Below, one piece after another: positions 39,614 through 49,047 of a stretch of DNA of 64,000 nucleotides. The DNA is taken from positions 1-64,000 of the forward strand of contig JAHRVQ010000086.1 in NCBI GenBank assembly GCA_019090615.1, read 5' to 3'. The number at the start of each line of letters is the position of its first letter. Positions within the stretch are counted from its first letter, which is position 1. A program made the position numbers and the translations under genes. The notes beneath the pieces are model-generated. The model searched no databases, was not told the origin of the DNA, and was given only the letters and a program-made list of their open reading frames with translations. Source of the stretch: Pseudomonadales bacterium (GTDB taxonomy: Bacteria; Pseudomonadota; Gammaproteobacteria; Pseudomonadales; Azotimanducaceae).

Positions 39614-42016
39614 TCAGTCAGTTGAATCAGCCATTTGGCGGGCCTGCTTGATAACGGTCGAATCAGACAGGATTTCATAGAGCACAGCGGGTTCTATCGG
39701 CTGATCTGTAGCCTGTTTCGCTAACCCTTCATTCGCTAACCCCTGCATTGTTCCACGACCATTAGATGTTATTCCTAACCGTTGTGCGGTATTGAAATCG
39801 ACAAGTTTACCTTGCCTTAAAACTAGCACCGCACTAGCACGCACAACAAGATCCCGTTCACTACGCAACATATCGGGGAATTTACCCACCATTAACGATT
39901 CCGCTTTTTGATCCAGCTGCAGTTGGATTTTTTTCAGATTGATTTCGGCCATTAATTTTTTATAACTGGCATTAGACATCAATACACCATCAACGTTATA
40001 GTGAGTTATTCGATCACCATAGGAATTATCTACAACTTCTTCATTGGTCGGTACCAGCACTGCCGTATTGAACCTTTGTTCGGCAAATTTCCCGCGTAGC
40101 CAACGGGTGCAGGACGACAGTTTTTCTGCATCTACCGCAGCATCAGAGACCAAAACGGGTGCTTCACCTTCAGTTAATAAAAACGGGCTGGTATTACTAA
40201 AGCCAATACCAATACCTATTTCCAGTAGCGGCAAACCATCCTGTTTAGCGCGGGCATTTTTTGCCTTTACCAGGGCAACTATTTCCTTTGCCAAACCACA
40301 GGCTCTGGCCACCGCATACCATTGATTGGGCGCATTACTTTTTTCGTAGATAACAAACGACATGCCACTACCTGTTATTTGCACCCTGGCAGCACCATAA
40401 GCAGATAATAGTGCCTCAATAGGCTCATAGTAGCGTTGCCCAAAATAAGCGGCTGGCACTAAACCCTTCTGTAATAACTTATGCGCCATTTCTGCAGTCT
40501 TTCTAAAATTCACATTGATCATCGCATGATGAATAATTATCGGCGCCTCAACGGCTAGTTGTTTACTCTCCTCATGACCCAACAATTCGTATAAATGCCC
40601 ACCTGCACGTGACTGTTTAAGCTCTTCCGCATTAGTGAGTACCGCAATGCGGTTAAAAACCCGATGTGCAAAACGATAATATTTCAGATGCAGCCGGTAT
40701 CGGCTCAAGTCTGTTAACAAGTTCAAAAACCGTTCTTCTTTAGCCGTTTTGAAATGTTTATCGACTTCTTTTGCAATACCATCCAGGCGGCCAATCATGC
40801 CAGATGCTGCTAGTCTCGATTCATCTAACCTGGCAGTAATTTTCTTTGTCTGATTGCCTGCTACATAGGCGCAGGCATGGGCAACGGACATCAACTCCTG
40901 GTCCTGACTAGTCCACTTACCGCGTAATAAAAACCCACCTATAACTTCGCGGAACTCTGCATCAGAGAGGATTTTTTTTCTTGTATCCACAGCAAGTTTA
41001 AGTAGTCGCTTAACGTCAGTGCGGAAGGCCCATCGATCCCTGACGCCCTTGTTTTTCTTCACTAAAGAAAGGTTAAGCTCGTGTTCTTGCGCATCAAAAA
41101 GGGTTCGGATGTTCCCCGGTTCTTCGAGCCAGCTTAAAGTTTCATGAACTTGATCATGTTGATCTTCATTGGGACCCAGCGGCTGCCTAACTGCGAACAA
41201 GCCATTAAAAGTATCGTAAACTTCATAGTCTGATTGCGGCACATCTACTGACTTTAAAGCCTGTGTGTCCAACTCAGGCACCTGTTTTTTCAATATGTCT
41301 TCGACGCAAAGGTTTACCCTTGCGAAACCACTGCCTGCTTCCGGCCACATACTGTAATTATCAAGCAAAAGATTATTATCCTCTGGATTCACCGCCGACA
41401 ATTGAGGATTAAACATGACATTCATTACCTGCGGGAAATAGCCCCCAAGCCATTCTTTACGAACATCTTTCAAACGGCCATTTTCTTCCTGTTGAAGTTG
41501 CTGAAAGATCGCCCTGCTACACTTATAATGGTATTCATCATGACGTTTCCGCAATTGCAGTAATTTTTGCTGGCGAGGCAGTAAGTTCCTCGACCCAGCA
41601 AACTGAAGTTGCGCCACTGTCTCTTCCAGCTGTTCAACCACTTGTTGTAGCTGCAGTCGGACTTCACTAAGAATAAATTTGATTACCCCAAACTGTAGGA
41701 AGACAAAATGCTGCTTTTCGAGATCAACACCAACCCGATGCAACGACGTCTTGATCATATCTTCATAGGCATTACGAAAATTACTCAACTCAACAGACCG
41801 CCCAGGAACGGCTCGACCACCAGAGAGCACCCGTTTTACGACGGTAGTGATAATTTCTCTGGCCTGCAATACGAAATAGTCACTTAGATGTACATCAACA
41901 TGGTAACTATCAATACCGCGCCTCAAACCACTACAATCCAGCGTAATGCTGGCAGCAGTGCGTATACGTTGTAAAATCGCTTCACGAGATGAAATTTCGG
42001 CTGACTCGGCTGACAT
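39614..42016 (-). CDS. Large uncharacterised protein with a class III cyclase-like segment
   Basis: I do not recognise the family securely. The 800-residue protein has no signal peptide or membrane helix. Residues about 60-170 and 375-470 look helical, with coiled-coil character. Residues about 505-656 resemble a degenerate adenylate/guanylate cyclase fold: INVNFRKTAEMAHKLL, then PIEALLSAYGAARVQITGSGMSF, then LEIGIGIGFSNTSPFLLTEGEAP. The metal-binding aspartates of active cyclases are not evident. It is a separate unit 127 bp upstream of leuC and downstream of amrS. A cytoplasmic regulatory role is only a guess. Confidence 0.75.
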   Translation of the reverse strand: MSAESAEISSREAILQRIRTAASITLDCSGLRRGIDSYHVDVHLSDYFVLQAREIITTVVKRVLSGGRAVPGRSVELSNFRNAYEDMIKTSLHRVGVDLEKQHFVFLQFGVIKFILSEVRLQLQQVVEQLEETVAQLQFAGSRNLLPRQQKLLQLRKRHDEYHYKCSRAIFQQLQQEENGRLKDVRKEWLGGYFPQVMNVMFNPQLSAVNPEDNNLLLDNYSMWPEAGSGFARVNLCVEDILKKQVPELDTQALKSVDVPQSDYEVYDTFNGLFAVRQPLGPNEDQHDQVHETLSWLEEPGNIRTLFDAQEHELNLSLVKKNKGVRDRWAFRTDVKRLLKLAVDTRKKILSDAEFREVIGGFLLRGKWTSQDQELMSVAHACAYVAGNQTKKITARLDESRLAASGMIGRLDGIAKEVDKHFKTAKEERFLNLLTDLSRYRLHLKYYRFAHRVFNRIAVLTNAEELKQSRAGGHLYELLGHEESKQLAVEAPIIIHHAMINVNFRKTAEMAHKLLQKGLVPAAYFGQRYYEPIEALLSAYGAARVQITGSGMSFVIYEKSNAPNQWYAVARACGLAKEIVALVKAKNARAKQDGLPLLEIGIGIGFSNTSPFLLTEGEAPVLVSDAAVDAEKLSSCTRWLRGKFAEQRFNTAVLVPTNEEVVDNSYGDRITHYNVDGVLMSNASYKKLMAEINLKKIQLQLDQKAESLMVGKFPDMLRSERDLVVRASAVLVLRQGKLVDFNTAQRLGITSNGRGTMQGLANEGLAKQATDQPIEPAVLYEILSDSTVIKQARQMADSTD

Positions 42017-42331
42017 AGTCTCCCTGGAGAGCTCACATAAATTGGCTATGGGTTTGGGGCCTTGATCGAACTTTGACTGGGCTATGATTGAACCTGGGCT
42101 TGAACACTGTTCCTCTGATAGCCACCAATGCCAAACCAGATCAGAAACTACCTAACCATAGGTTATTGATAAATATTAAATAGTTGGCATTTATTATCAA
42201 TAGCTTATAGACGAAGTAACCAGCCAAACGGACTAAGGAGATGGCTGAGACGGCTTTTAGTCAGAGAACCGCCACGGGCTGTTTATTCGAAGAGCCGCCA
42301 CGGGCGTTTATTTCAAGAGCCGCCACGGGCG
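42017..42331. other. 315-bp gap between amrS and the 800-residue gene
   Basis: No gene is credible. It holds a large imperfect dyad (42156-42210) and most of a 25-bp tandem repeat (42265-42340) that runs into the amrS stop. A direct repeat of TGGGCTATGATTGAACC-like sequence occurs at about 42078-42102. Confidence 0.6.
42156..42210. promoter_or_regulatory. Imperfect 17-bp inverted repeat
   Basis: Arms 42156-42172 and 42194-42210 match at 14 of 17 positions, including a perfect TATTGATAA / TTATCAATA core, with a 21-base spacer. It may be a transcript end for amrS or an operator for the 800-residue gene 140 bp away. Confidence 0.4.
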
Positions 42332-42340
42332 TTATCGCAA
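42265..42340. repeat. 25-bp tandem repeat overlapping the amrS stop (3 units)
   Basis: Units start at 42265 (26 bp), 42291 and 42316 with the core AGAGCCGCCACGGGCGTT. The third unit covers the amrS stop codon (42332-42334). Units contain the GC-rich inverted core GCCGCCACGGGC. Confidence 0.85.
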
Positions 42341-43474
42341 CTGGAGGGTTTGCCGGTTTCTGCCCCAATTACCTGGTGATGACTCGAACACACCGTTCAA
42401 AACAGTCCCGCAATAACCACAGAGCCCCTGATTGTTTTCCGTAACCGCTAGTTGCCATTCACCCAATTCATACCAATCTCGCTCGATAATCAGCTGCTGA
42501 CAATCAGAGCAATAGGTTGAGGCGCCTTTAACATCACTAACATTACCCGTATAGACATATTGCAATCCATTCGCTTGAGCAATGGACTGGCTTCGGGATA
42601 GTATTTCCATAGAGGTGCGCGGTTTATCCGTCAGTTTATAATCCGGATGAAAGGCAGAAAAATGTAACGGTATATCGACCCCCAGGTTTTCTGCAATCCA
42701 CAAGCTTAACCGCTCTATTTCACCCGCTGAGTCATTCTCGCCAGGAATCAGCAAAGTTGTTATTTCAAACCAGACATCAGTCTCATGCTTCAAAAACAAC
42801 AACGTATCCAGTACAGGCTGAAGATGCCCACCACATATTTTTTGGTAAAAGCGCTCGCTAAATGCCTTCAGATCAATATTGGCTGCATCCATCACAGCAA
42901 AAAACTCAGCCCTTGGTAAAGGGTTTACATAACCTGCTGTCACTGCTACAGATTTTAACCCTTTCTGTCTGGCAGCAAGGGCAACGTCAACAGCGTATTC
43001 ATGAAATATAACCGGATCATTATAAGTGAATGCGATACTTCGACACCCCGTACTCAGCGCTGCTTCTGCTAGCATTGAAGGTGTCGCTCGAGCAGATAAT
43101 GTATCCGTATGACGGGATTTACTGATATCCCAATTTTGGCAAAATTTACAGGCGAGATTACAACCCGCGGTACCAAAGGACAAAACAGGCGTACCCGGCA
43201 AAAAATGATTCAGAGGTTTCTTTTCAATCGGGTCGATACAAAAGCCGCTAGAACGGCCATAGGTCGTTAAGCGGATTGCATCAAATTTGCGCTCTCGCAC
43301 AAAACACAGGCCTTGCTGGCCTTCATGTAATTTACACGCTCGCGGACACAGGTCGCATTGTACTCGGCCATCTTCAAGTGGGTGCCAATACCTGGTTTTA
43401 CCCTGTTCTGAAGCAGAGCCTGGGCTAGAACCAGGACGAGGGCTACCATGTCGATAATCAAGAATGGAAGACAT
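42332..43474 (-). CDS. amrS: AmmeMemoRadiSam system radical SAM enzyme
   Basis: A 380-residue radical SAM protein. N-terminal cysteines (Cys40, Cys43, Cys47, Cys57) form a likely auxiliary metal site. The SAM-cluster motif GCNLACKFCQNW (Cys105, Cys109, Cys112) follows, and a C-terminal pair of CxxC knuckles (CSDC, CGYC) may bind another metal. Members of this family co-occur with MEMO and AMMECR1 domains; the reaction is unknown to me. It is divergent from a fused MEMO-AMMECR1 gene across 106 bp. Confidence 0.92.
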   Translation of the reverse strand: MSSILDYRHGSPRPGSSPGSASEQGKTRYWHPLEDGRVQCDLCPRACKLHEGQQGLCFVRERKFDAIRLTTYGRSSGFCIDPIEKKPLNHFLPGTPVLSFGTAGCNLACKFCQNWDISKSRHTDTLSARATPSMLAEAALSTGCRSIAFTYNDPVIFHEYAVDVALAARQKGLKSVAVTAGYVNPLPRAEFFAVMDAANIDLKAFSERFYQKICGGHLQPVLDTLLFLKHETDVWFEITTLLIPGENDSAGEIERLSLWIAENLGVDIPLHFSAFHPDYKLTDKPRTSMEILSRSQSIAQANGLQYVYTGNVSDVKGASTYCSDCQQLIIERDWYELGEWQLAVTENNQGLCGYCGTVLNGVFESSPGNWGRNRQTLQLR

Positions 43475-43580
43475 TCACTTTTCATTCCCATCTGTGTAAT
43501 ACATGTCAGTAATAAATATGGCACTATATCGAAAAATATATATGGCAAAATATACCCCTCCAATCATATCTTATACGTAG

Positions 43581-45131
43581 ATGAATAATATTCGACACTC
43601 AGCTGTTGCGGGTAGCTTTTATCCTGCCGACCCAGTGCAACTAAAATCGAACATATTAGCACTGCTCCATGCCAGCGCTACATCCAATACCTGTGTCCCA
43701 GCCAATTCCGAACATTCCGAACATTCCAAACATAATGTGCAACCTACTGACGCACAAAAAACCGTCACCAACAAGTCGACTGCAGCGCCATCTACTGCGT
43801 TAGCTTCTACTGCGTTAGCTTCTACTGCGTTACCCTCTATTGCGTTACCTAAGGCAATTATTGCACCGCATGCTGGTTATATTTATTCAGGCCCTATTGC
43901 TGCGCGTATCTATGCGCAATTTATGCGGCAGCATAACACCATTAAACGTATTGTATTACTCGGACCTTCGCATAAAGTTTACTTCAAAGGCATTGCTGCA
44001 AGTACTAAATCAGCCTACCAAACGCCACTGGGAAGGGTTCCCATAGACCAAAAGGCAATTCAGACTGTGTTGGCAACACCACAAACTGGTTACCTTGATG
44101 CCGCCCATACTGACGAACATAGCCTCGAAGTCCATCTACCCTTTTTACAATGTCTATTCGATGAATTTTCTATCGTTCCGCTGGTCATTGGAGATACCAA
44201 CAAAGAAGCTGTCGCCCGTGTTATTGAACAGCTCTGGGGCGGCAATGAAACGCTTATTATTGTCAGTTCTGATTTAAGTCATTTTCTGCAATTTGACGCG
44301 GCATCGTCAATCGACAGCAACACAGCGAGGAAAATTCTTGATCTCGAATCCGACCTGACCGCCGAAGAAGCCTGCGGTTATATGCCGGTCAATGGCCTGC
44401 TACATTTTGTAGCCCAGCAAATTATTGCCCAGAAAAAAGATCTAAAAATTGAACTGGTTGACCTGCGAAACTCCGCCGATACAGCAGGTGCAAAAGACCG
44501 AGTGGTAGGATATGGTGCATTCAACATTTTCGAACCTTTAGCAACCGTGACGACTGGCCCCAAAATACCTATCGCAATTCGACAACAAATAATACAGGTG
44601 GCGCGGCAAGCCATTCTCCACCCATTGCTTACAACGCGTACTGCATCTGACCCGGTAGACTTCAAAATCGAACTAAATCAGTTTGCTGTAGCGCTACGTG
44701 ACCAGGGCGCATGTTTTATTACGTTAAAAATAGATCACCAGCTGCGCGGCTGTATTGGTACTTTAAAACCACACCGAGCCCTGATTCTCGATGTCGCCAG
44801 CAATGCCCAGGCAGCGGCATTTAAAGACCCAAGATTTAAGCCGCTAACCTTAGCTGAATTCCCCCAGATCGAATTACACGCATCAATATTAGCACCCGCC
44901 GAAACGCTGAACATAAACAGCAAACAAGATTTGCTAGAAAAAATACGCCCTGGTGTGGATGGTTTAATTATTGAGGAACAGGGTAAAACTGCAACCTATT
45001 TACCATCAGTCTGGCAACAACTGCCAGCGCCCGATGATTTTATTACCCAACTCAGGCTTAAAGCAGGCCTGGACCCAAAACAGTGGGGCCAATGCAGGGT
45101 GCAAAGATATACCACTGAAGAATTCGTCTAA
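43581..45131 (+). CDS. amrB-amrA: MEMO-AMMECR1 fusion (AmmeMemoRadiSam proteins B and A)
   Basis: Residues 1-315 form a MEMO-family domain related to class III extradiol dioxygenases (AVAGSFYPADP, PHAGYIYSG at 96-104, GPSH at 128-131, DEHSLEVHLPFLQ, SSDLSHF). Residues about 330-510 form an AMMECR1 domain with LRGCIGTL (388-395). In many genomes these are separate genes; here they are one 516-residue chain. Between the first strand and PKAIIAPHAGY is an expanded low-complexity segment (33-90) with four STALA-like pentapeptides. The amrS partner is divergent. The biochemical role is not established. Confidence 0.92.
   Translation: MNNIRHSAVAGSFYPADPVQLKSNILALLHASATSNTCVPANSEHSEHSKHNVQPTDAQKTVTNKSTAAPSTALASTALASTALPSIALPKAIIAPHAGYIYSGPIAARIYAQFMRQHNTIKRIVLLGPSHKVYFKGIAASTKSAYQTPLGRVPIDQKAIQTVLATPQTGYLDAAHTDEHSLEVHLPFLQCLFDEFSIVPLVIGDTNKEAVARVIEQLWGGNETLIIVSSDLSHFLQFDAASSIDSNTARKILDLESDLTAEEACGYMPVNGLLHFVAQQIIAQKKDLKIELVDLRNSADTAGAKDRVVGYGAFNIFEPLATVTTGPKIPIAIRQQIIQVARQAILHPLLTTRTASDPVDFKIELNQFAVALRDQGACFITLKIDHQLRGCIGTLKPHRALILDVASNAQAAAFKDPRFKPLTLAEFPQIELHASILAPAETLNINSKQDLLEKIRPGVDGLIIEEQGKTATYLPSVWQQLPAPDDFITQLRLKAGLDPKQWGQCRVQRYTTEEFV
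43791..43850. repeat. 15-bp tandem repeat in the MEMO linker (4 units)
   Basis: Four in-frame 15-bp units, TCTACTGCGTTAGCT and variants, encode residues 71-90 (STALA/STALP/SIALP). Confidence 0.9.
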
Positions 45132-45184
45132 AATAAGCACCACACACGCCTTTTCTGAATAACCGCCCTGGTCCAGGCCAAGTC

Positions 45185-45754
45185 ATGAATTTTGCAACCA
45201 CAAACATCACCCATACATTTACTACCGAACGGCTAAGCATCCAGAAATGTAACCCTGGTGATGCCGATCTATTGTTATCAGCCTGCCAGGAATCCAGCAC
45301 CGAAGTATTTCCGTTTCTACCCTGGTGCCATCCCGATTACCAGCTGATAGACGCTACTGCCTGGCTTGATTATTGTGTAGCTGAATGGCAACTTGGTAAC
45401 CTGTATGCATTTAACATCTGGCACAAGACCTCCGGTCGAATTCTTGGTGGCTGTAGCTTAAACCGCATTGATACCAACCCAATTGCTAATCTTGGCTACT
45501 GGATTAGAACTAGCGAACTCAATCAGGGTTATGCCAGTGAAGCGGTTAATGGACTAATCAATTTTGGCCTCACGCAGGTCGGTCTTCTACGCATTGAGAT
45601 CATTATGTCCACTAAAAACCGTGCCAGCCAACGCGTTGCTGAAAAATCTGATGGGCAATTCGAAGGCTTATTAAAAAACAGATTATTCCTCCATGACCAA
45701 CCCCATGATACTTTTCTTTATTCGGTCATCCCGAAACCCATCGTCGGCTTATAA
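45185..45754 (+). CDS. GNAT acetyltransferase, RimJ/RimL-like
   Basis: A 189-residue acetyl-CoA-dependent acyltransferase of the RimJ/RimL type. Family features include the early TTERLSIQKCNPGDADLLL, the beta-strand WIRTSELNQGYASEAVNGL (acetyl-CoA loop region) and the RIEIIMSTKNRASQRVAEK segment. Substrate is unknown; ribosomal or other protein N-termini are typical. It lies 54 bp after the MEMO-AMMECR1 fusion and 45 bp before the aldehyde dehydrogenase. Confidence 0.87.
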   Translation: MNFATTNITHTFTTERLSIQKCNPGDADLLLSACQESSTEVFPFLPWCHPDYQLIDATAWLDYCVAEWQLGNLYAFNIWHKTSGRILGGCSLNRIDTNPIANLGYWIRTSELNQGYASEAVNGLINFGLTQVGLLRIEIIMSTKNRASQRVAEKSDGQFEGLLKNRLFLHDQPHDTFLYSVIPKPIVGL

Positions 45755-45799
45755 ACTCTGCTAACATAGCGCAATAATTCCAATCAATAGGAAATCGCG

Positions 45800-47254
45800 A
45801 TGACCGAAACTATCAAGTCTTACGACAGTCAATCAGCAGAAAATGACAATGATATTGACGCTATCAGAAAGTCCATGCTGGAAATCCTCGATCGACAAAA
45901 AAAGGCCTATCTTAAAGAAGGTGAAGTTTCCCTGGCAACGCGCCTTGATCGACTTGATCGGACCATCAACCTACTAGAAAAACACGGCACTCGATTATGT
46001 GAAGCGATGTGTGAAGATTTTGGTCACCGCTCCCAACATCAATCCAAAATGACCGACATTGACGGTTCTATTGGCCCGCTTAAACTGGCAAAAAAACACC
46101 TCGGTAAATGGATGCGTCCGGAAAAACGCAAAGCCATGTTTCCGATGGGTCTTTTAGGCTCCCGTGCTCGGGTCGAATATCAACCTTTGGGTGTCATAGG
46201 TTGTATATCGCCATGGAATTTTCCCGTCCAGCTAACTTTTGGCCCTCTGGCTGGCGTTTTTGCAGCCGGCAACCGCACCATGATTAAACCTTCTGAATTT
46301 ACACCTGCCACCTCAGAACTCATGAAAGAAATTTTCGCTGCAAGTTTCGATCTCGAAGAAGTTGCTGTACTCACCGGTGGCGCTGAAACTGGCACGGCTT
46401 TTAGTAGCCTGCCATTCGATCATCTTATTTTTACAGGTGCCACCAGTGTGGCAAAACATGTCATGCGAGCAGCCGCAGAAAACCTGGTCCCAGTCACGCT
46501 TGAGCTGGGCGGTAAGTCACCCGTAATTATTGGCGCAAGTGCAGATATAAATCTCACTGCAGCAAACGTGATGTCCGGCAAAACTATGAATGCGGGGCAA
46601 ATTTGTCTTGCACCGGATTACCTCTTCGTGCCTGAAGACCAATCTGACGATTTCATCGCAGCCGCCAAAAACTCCGTCGCTAAAATGTATCCAAATATCA
46701 AAGATAACCCAGACTATACATCCATTATTAATCAACGCCACTATGAGCGTATTACCGGCTATATCGATGATGCCAGGGAAAAAGGCGCTGAAATTGTCGA
46801 ACTTAACCCCGCCGCTGAAGACTTTAGTCAACAACAGCACCACCGTATCCCGCCCACGCTGGTAATTAACCCTACCGATGACATGAAAATAATGCAGGAA
46901 GAGATATTTGGCCCTGTGCTTCCAGTCAAGCAGTATCGCTCTGTTGATGAGAGCATTGAGTATATCAATGATCATCCACGACCTTTGGGGCTTTATTACT
47001 TTGGCCAGGATCAACAAGAACAAAACAAGGTACTAAGCCATACTACCTCAGGAGGGGTCACCGTCAACGACGTTTTAATGCATGTCGCACAGGACGATTT
47101 ACCCTTTGGCGGGGTTGGGCCCAGCGGCATGGGTTCTTATCACGGTTTTGACGGGTTTAAGACATTTAGTCATGCCAAGGCAGTGTTCAGGCAATCAAAA
47201 ACCGTATCAAAACTTGCTGCAATGATACGCCCACCCTACAAAAAAACCGCTTAG
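45800..47254 (+). CDS. Aldehyde dehydrogenase, coniferyl-aldehyde type
   Basis: NAD(P)-dependent oxidation of an aldehyde. The nucleophile Cys269 (NAGQICLAP), general base Glu235 (LELGGKSP) and Asn140 (SPWNFPV) are present. At 484 residues, with the short C-terminus and the AMCEDFGHRS segment, it matches the class annotated as coniferyl aldehyde dehydrogenase (CalB type). The start has AGGA about 8 bases before the ATG. It is convergent with the alpha/beta hydrolase 15 bp away. Confidence 0.92.
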   Translation: MTETIKSYDSQSAENDNDIDAIRKSMLEILDRQKKAYLKEGEVSLATRLDRLDRTINLLEKHGTRLCEAMCEDFGHRSQHQSKMTDIDGSIGPLKLAKKHLGKWMRPEKRKAMFPMGLLGSRARVEYQPLGVIGCISPWNFPVQLTFGPLAGVFAAGNRTMIKPSEFTPATSELMKEIFAASFDLEEVAVLTGGAETGTAFSSLPFDHLIFTGATSVAKHVMRAAAENLVPVTLELGGKSPVIIGASADINLTAANVMSGKTMNAGQICLAPDYLFVPEDQSDDFIAAAKNSVAKMYPNIKDNPDYTSIINQRHYERITGYIDDAREKGAEIVELNPAAEDFSQQQHHRIPPTLVINPTDDMKIMQEEIFGPVLPVKQYRSVDESIEYINDHPRPLGLYYFGQDQQEQNKVLSHTTSGGVTVNDVLMHVAQDDLPFGGVGPSGMGSYHGFDGFKTFSHAKAVFRQSKTVSKLAAMIRPPYKKTA

Positions 47255-47269
47255 GCGTTCGACCCCGGG

Positions 47270-48097
47270 TTATTCAGCCTGCTCGTTTAATCCTTGCGCG
47301 AGGAATCGTATAACGTCCTTGATTACGGGGCTGGAGCGGCGATGTATGGGGCTAAAACTTAATAAAATACCCACATGACCCATATTTGAGTAAACTTCTC
47401 TTGCAGCGTTACCGCCCACGGATTGAAGTTTTTCCATTAAACTTTTCGAGTGTCCACGTTTAACCCGCATATCGTTTTCTCCATGTAATAAATACATGGG
47501 GGGACAATCCGGCCTAACGTAGTTAATCGCCTGTGAGCTCGCATAGGACTCTTCTGGAGAAAACAGATCCCAATGATCAGGCTCCGTAAAAGGATAGAAG
47601 TCATAAGGTCCAGCAAGCCCAACAAAACCCTTTATTCGGTCTACAATATCCTGATCCAGGAGCACTTTGTTCAAACATATTAAGGCGCCTATCTGCGCCC
47701 CAGCAGAGTGCCCCATAAGAAATATGGGTTGCTCAGATGGCACATTATCGATCGCCCACTGTACTGCAGTAATCCCATCTTGCTGAATCTGTTCAAAGCG
47801 CACTAAAGGATAGAGTCGATAATCGGGAATAATAACGTTATATCCATGTCGAATCAGTGAATCAGCAACAAACCTGTAATGCCGCTTATCACCGCTGCGC
47901 CAATTCCCACCATAGAAAAAAACCACCGTAGGTCGACCGGCATCACCATTTGCCAGGTAATAATCCAGTTTATTGCGCGATTTATCACCATAGGCGATAT
48001 CTTCGCGCAATGCATAATGGCCAAATCTGGACATAAAATTGATCAGTTTTAAGCCGAAATATTGGTACAGGTTGCCGATGACTGCTTTAATCTTCAA
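47270..48097 (-). CDS. Alpha/beta hydrolase, esterase/lipase-like
   Basis: A 275-residue hydrolase. The oxyanion region is FFYGGNWRSGD (about 60-70), the nucleophile elbow is GHSAG (Ser131), and the probable acid and histidine are in HGENDMRV and NMGHVG. It resembles carboxylesterases of the kynurenine-formamidase/BD-FAE type. The N-terminus (IGNLYQYFGLKLINF) is mildly hydrophobic, but I see no clear signal peptide. Substrate is unknown. Confidence 0.85.
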   Translation of the reverse strand: MKIKAVIGNLYQYFGLKLINFMSRFGHYALREDIAYGDKSRNKLDYYLANGDAGRPTVVFFYGGNWRSGDKRHYRFVADSLIRHGYNVIIPDYRLYPLVRFEQIQQDGITAVQWAIDNVPSEQPIFLMGHSAGAQIGALICLNKVLLDQDIVDRIKGFVGLAGPYDFYPFTEPDHWDLFSPEESYASSQAINYVRPDCPPMYLLHGENDMRVKRGHSKSLMEKLQSVGGNAAREVYSNMGHVGILLSFSPIHRRSSPVIKDVIRFLAQGLNEQAE

Positions 48098-48239
48098 TTG
48101 TGTATAGTTTCAAATTTGGTAAATGGGTAGGTTGAACGCTGCATGACGATATAATAAAAGAGCTTATGTAGATCAAGCAAGAAAATATGCATTGATTGTC
48201 AAACCATTTAATATACAAAACCCCCAGTCGAATTGACCT

Positions 48240-48950
48240 ATGACGCTCGCTTCACAAAAAACCAGCCAACAACAATCAGTATGGATATTTGGCTACGGCT
48301 CTCTTATCTGGCGCACCGATTTCGACTTCATGCTTCAGCAACCTGCCTACATCAAGGGCTGGGGGCGAAAATTTTGGCAAGGATCCACCGACCATAGAGG
48401 CACACCCACTGCGCCTGGCCGGGTACTGACACTAGAGAAGACCCAGGGTATTTGTTGTGGCATGGCCTATAAACTGCCTATGGAATCCCAGAACACGATT
48501 CTACAATCACTAGATTATCGAGAAAAGGACGGCTACAAACGACTCGAACTCGACCTATATTTTTTTGATCAGGTAGCCCCTGTGTTTAATCAGATAGTCC
48601 CTGATAGTCGTAACACTGACCAGAGGCAGAAAAATAGTCAAAAACACAACCAAAATACAGAAAAAATTGATTCATCCAGCGCTCAATCTATACCACAACA
48701 AGCACCAAATCCCGCCAACAGAGCAGTCACTTATATTGCCGATGTGGATAATCCGCACTACCTGGGCCCAGCAACCAATCTGCAAATTGCCCATCAAATT
48801 GTAAACGCTGCTGGCGCCAGTGGTTCAAATGCAGACTATATTCTCAAACTACAGGCTGCACTTGCAAAGCTTACAACGCTATATCCAGCCTATTCCGATC
48901 CCTATATTGACGATATCTCAGCAATAGTGAAGCAGCTTAGTGATCTTTGA
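48240..48950 (+). CDS. chaC: ChaC-type gamma-glutamylcyclotransferase
   Basis: Degrades glutathione to 5-oxoproline and Cys-Gly in the characterised family members. The N-terminal FGYGSLIWR (18-26) and the catalytic glutamate in LDYREKDGY (Glu95) are present, and the C-terminal YLGPATNLQIAHQI region fits. An insertion rich in Gln, Asn and Ser (about 112-160) splits the fold relative to the usual shorter protein (236 residues here). It is the first of three rightward genes with M20 and CMD-family proteins. Confidence 0.88.
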   Translation: MTLASQKTSQQQSVWIFGYGSLIWRTDFDFMLQQPAYIKGWGRKFWQGSTDHRGTPTAPGRVLTLEKTQGICCGMAYKLPMESQNTILQSLDYREKDGYKRLELDLYFFDQVAPVFNQIVPDSRNTDQRQKNSQKHNQNTEKIDSSSAQSIPQQAPNPANRAVTYIADVDNPHYLGPATNLQIAHQIVNAAGASGSNADYILKLQAALAKLTTLYPAYSDPYIDDISAIVKQLSDL

Positions 48951-49047
48951 TTGCATTGCTTATTCGATGCGCTTACATTACTTATAAGGGACTGACAAAA
49001 CCCCCAGAGAAGCTCTGATTATTTCAAATCAATCAAAAGTCATAACC

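Noticed and set aside
42241-42444. Small plus-strand frame through the 25-bp repeat
   Set aside because: It runs antisense into amrS and has repeat-derived composition; no ribosome site.
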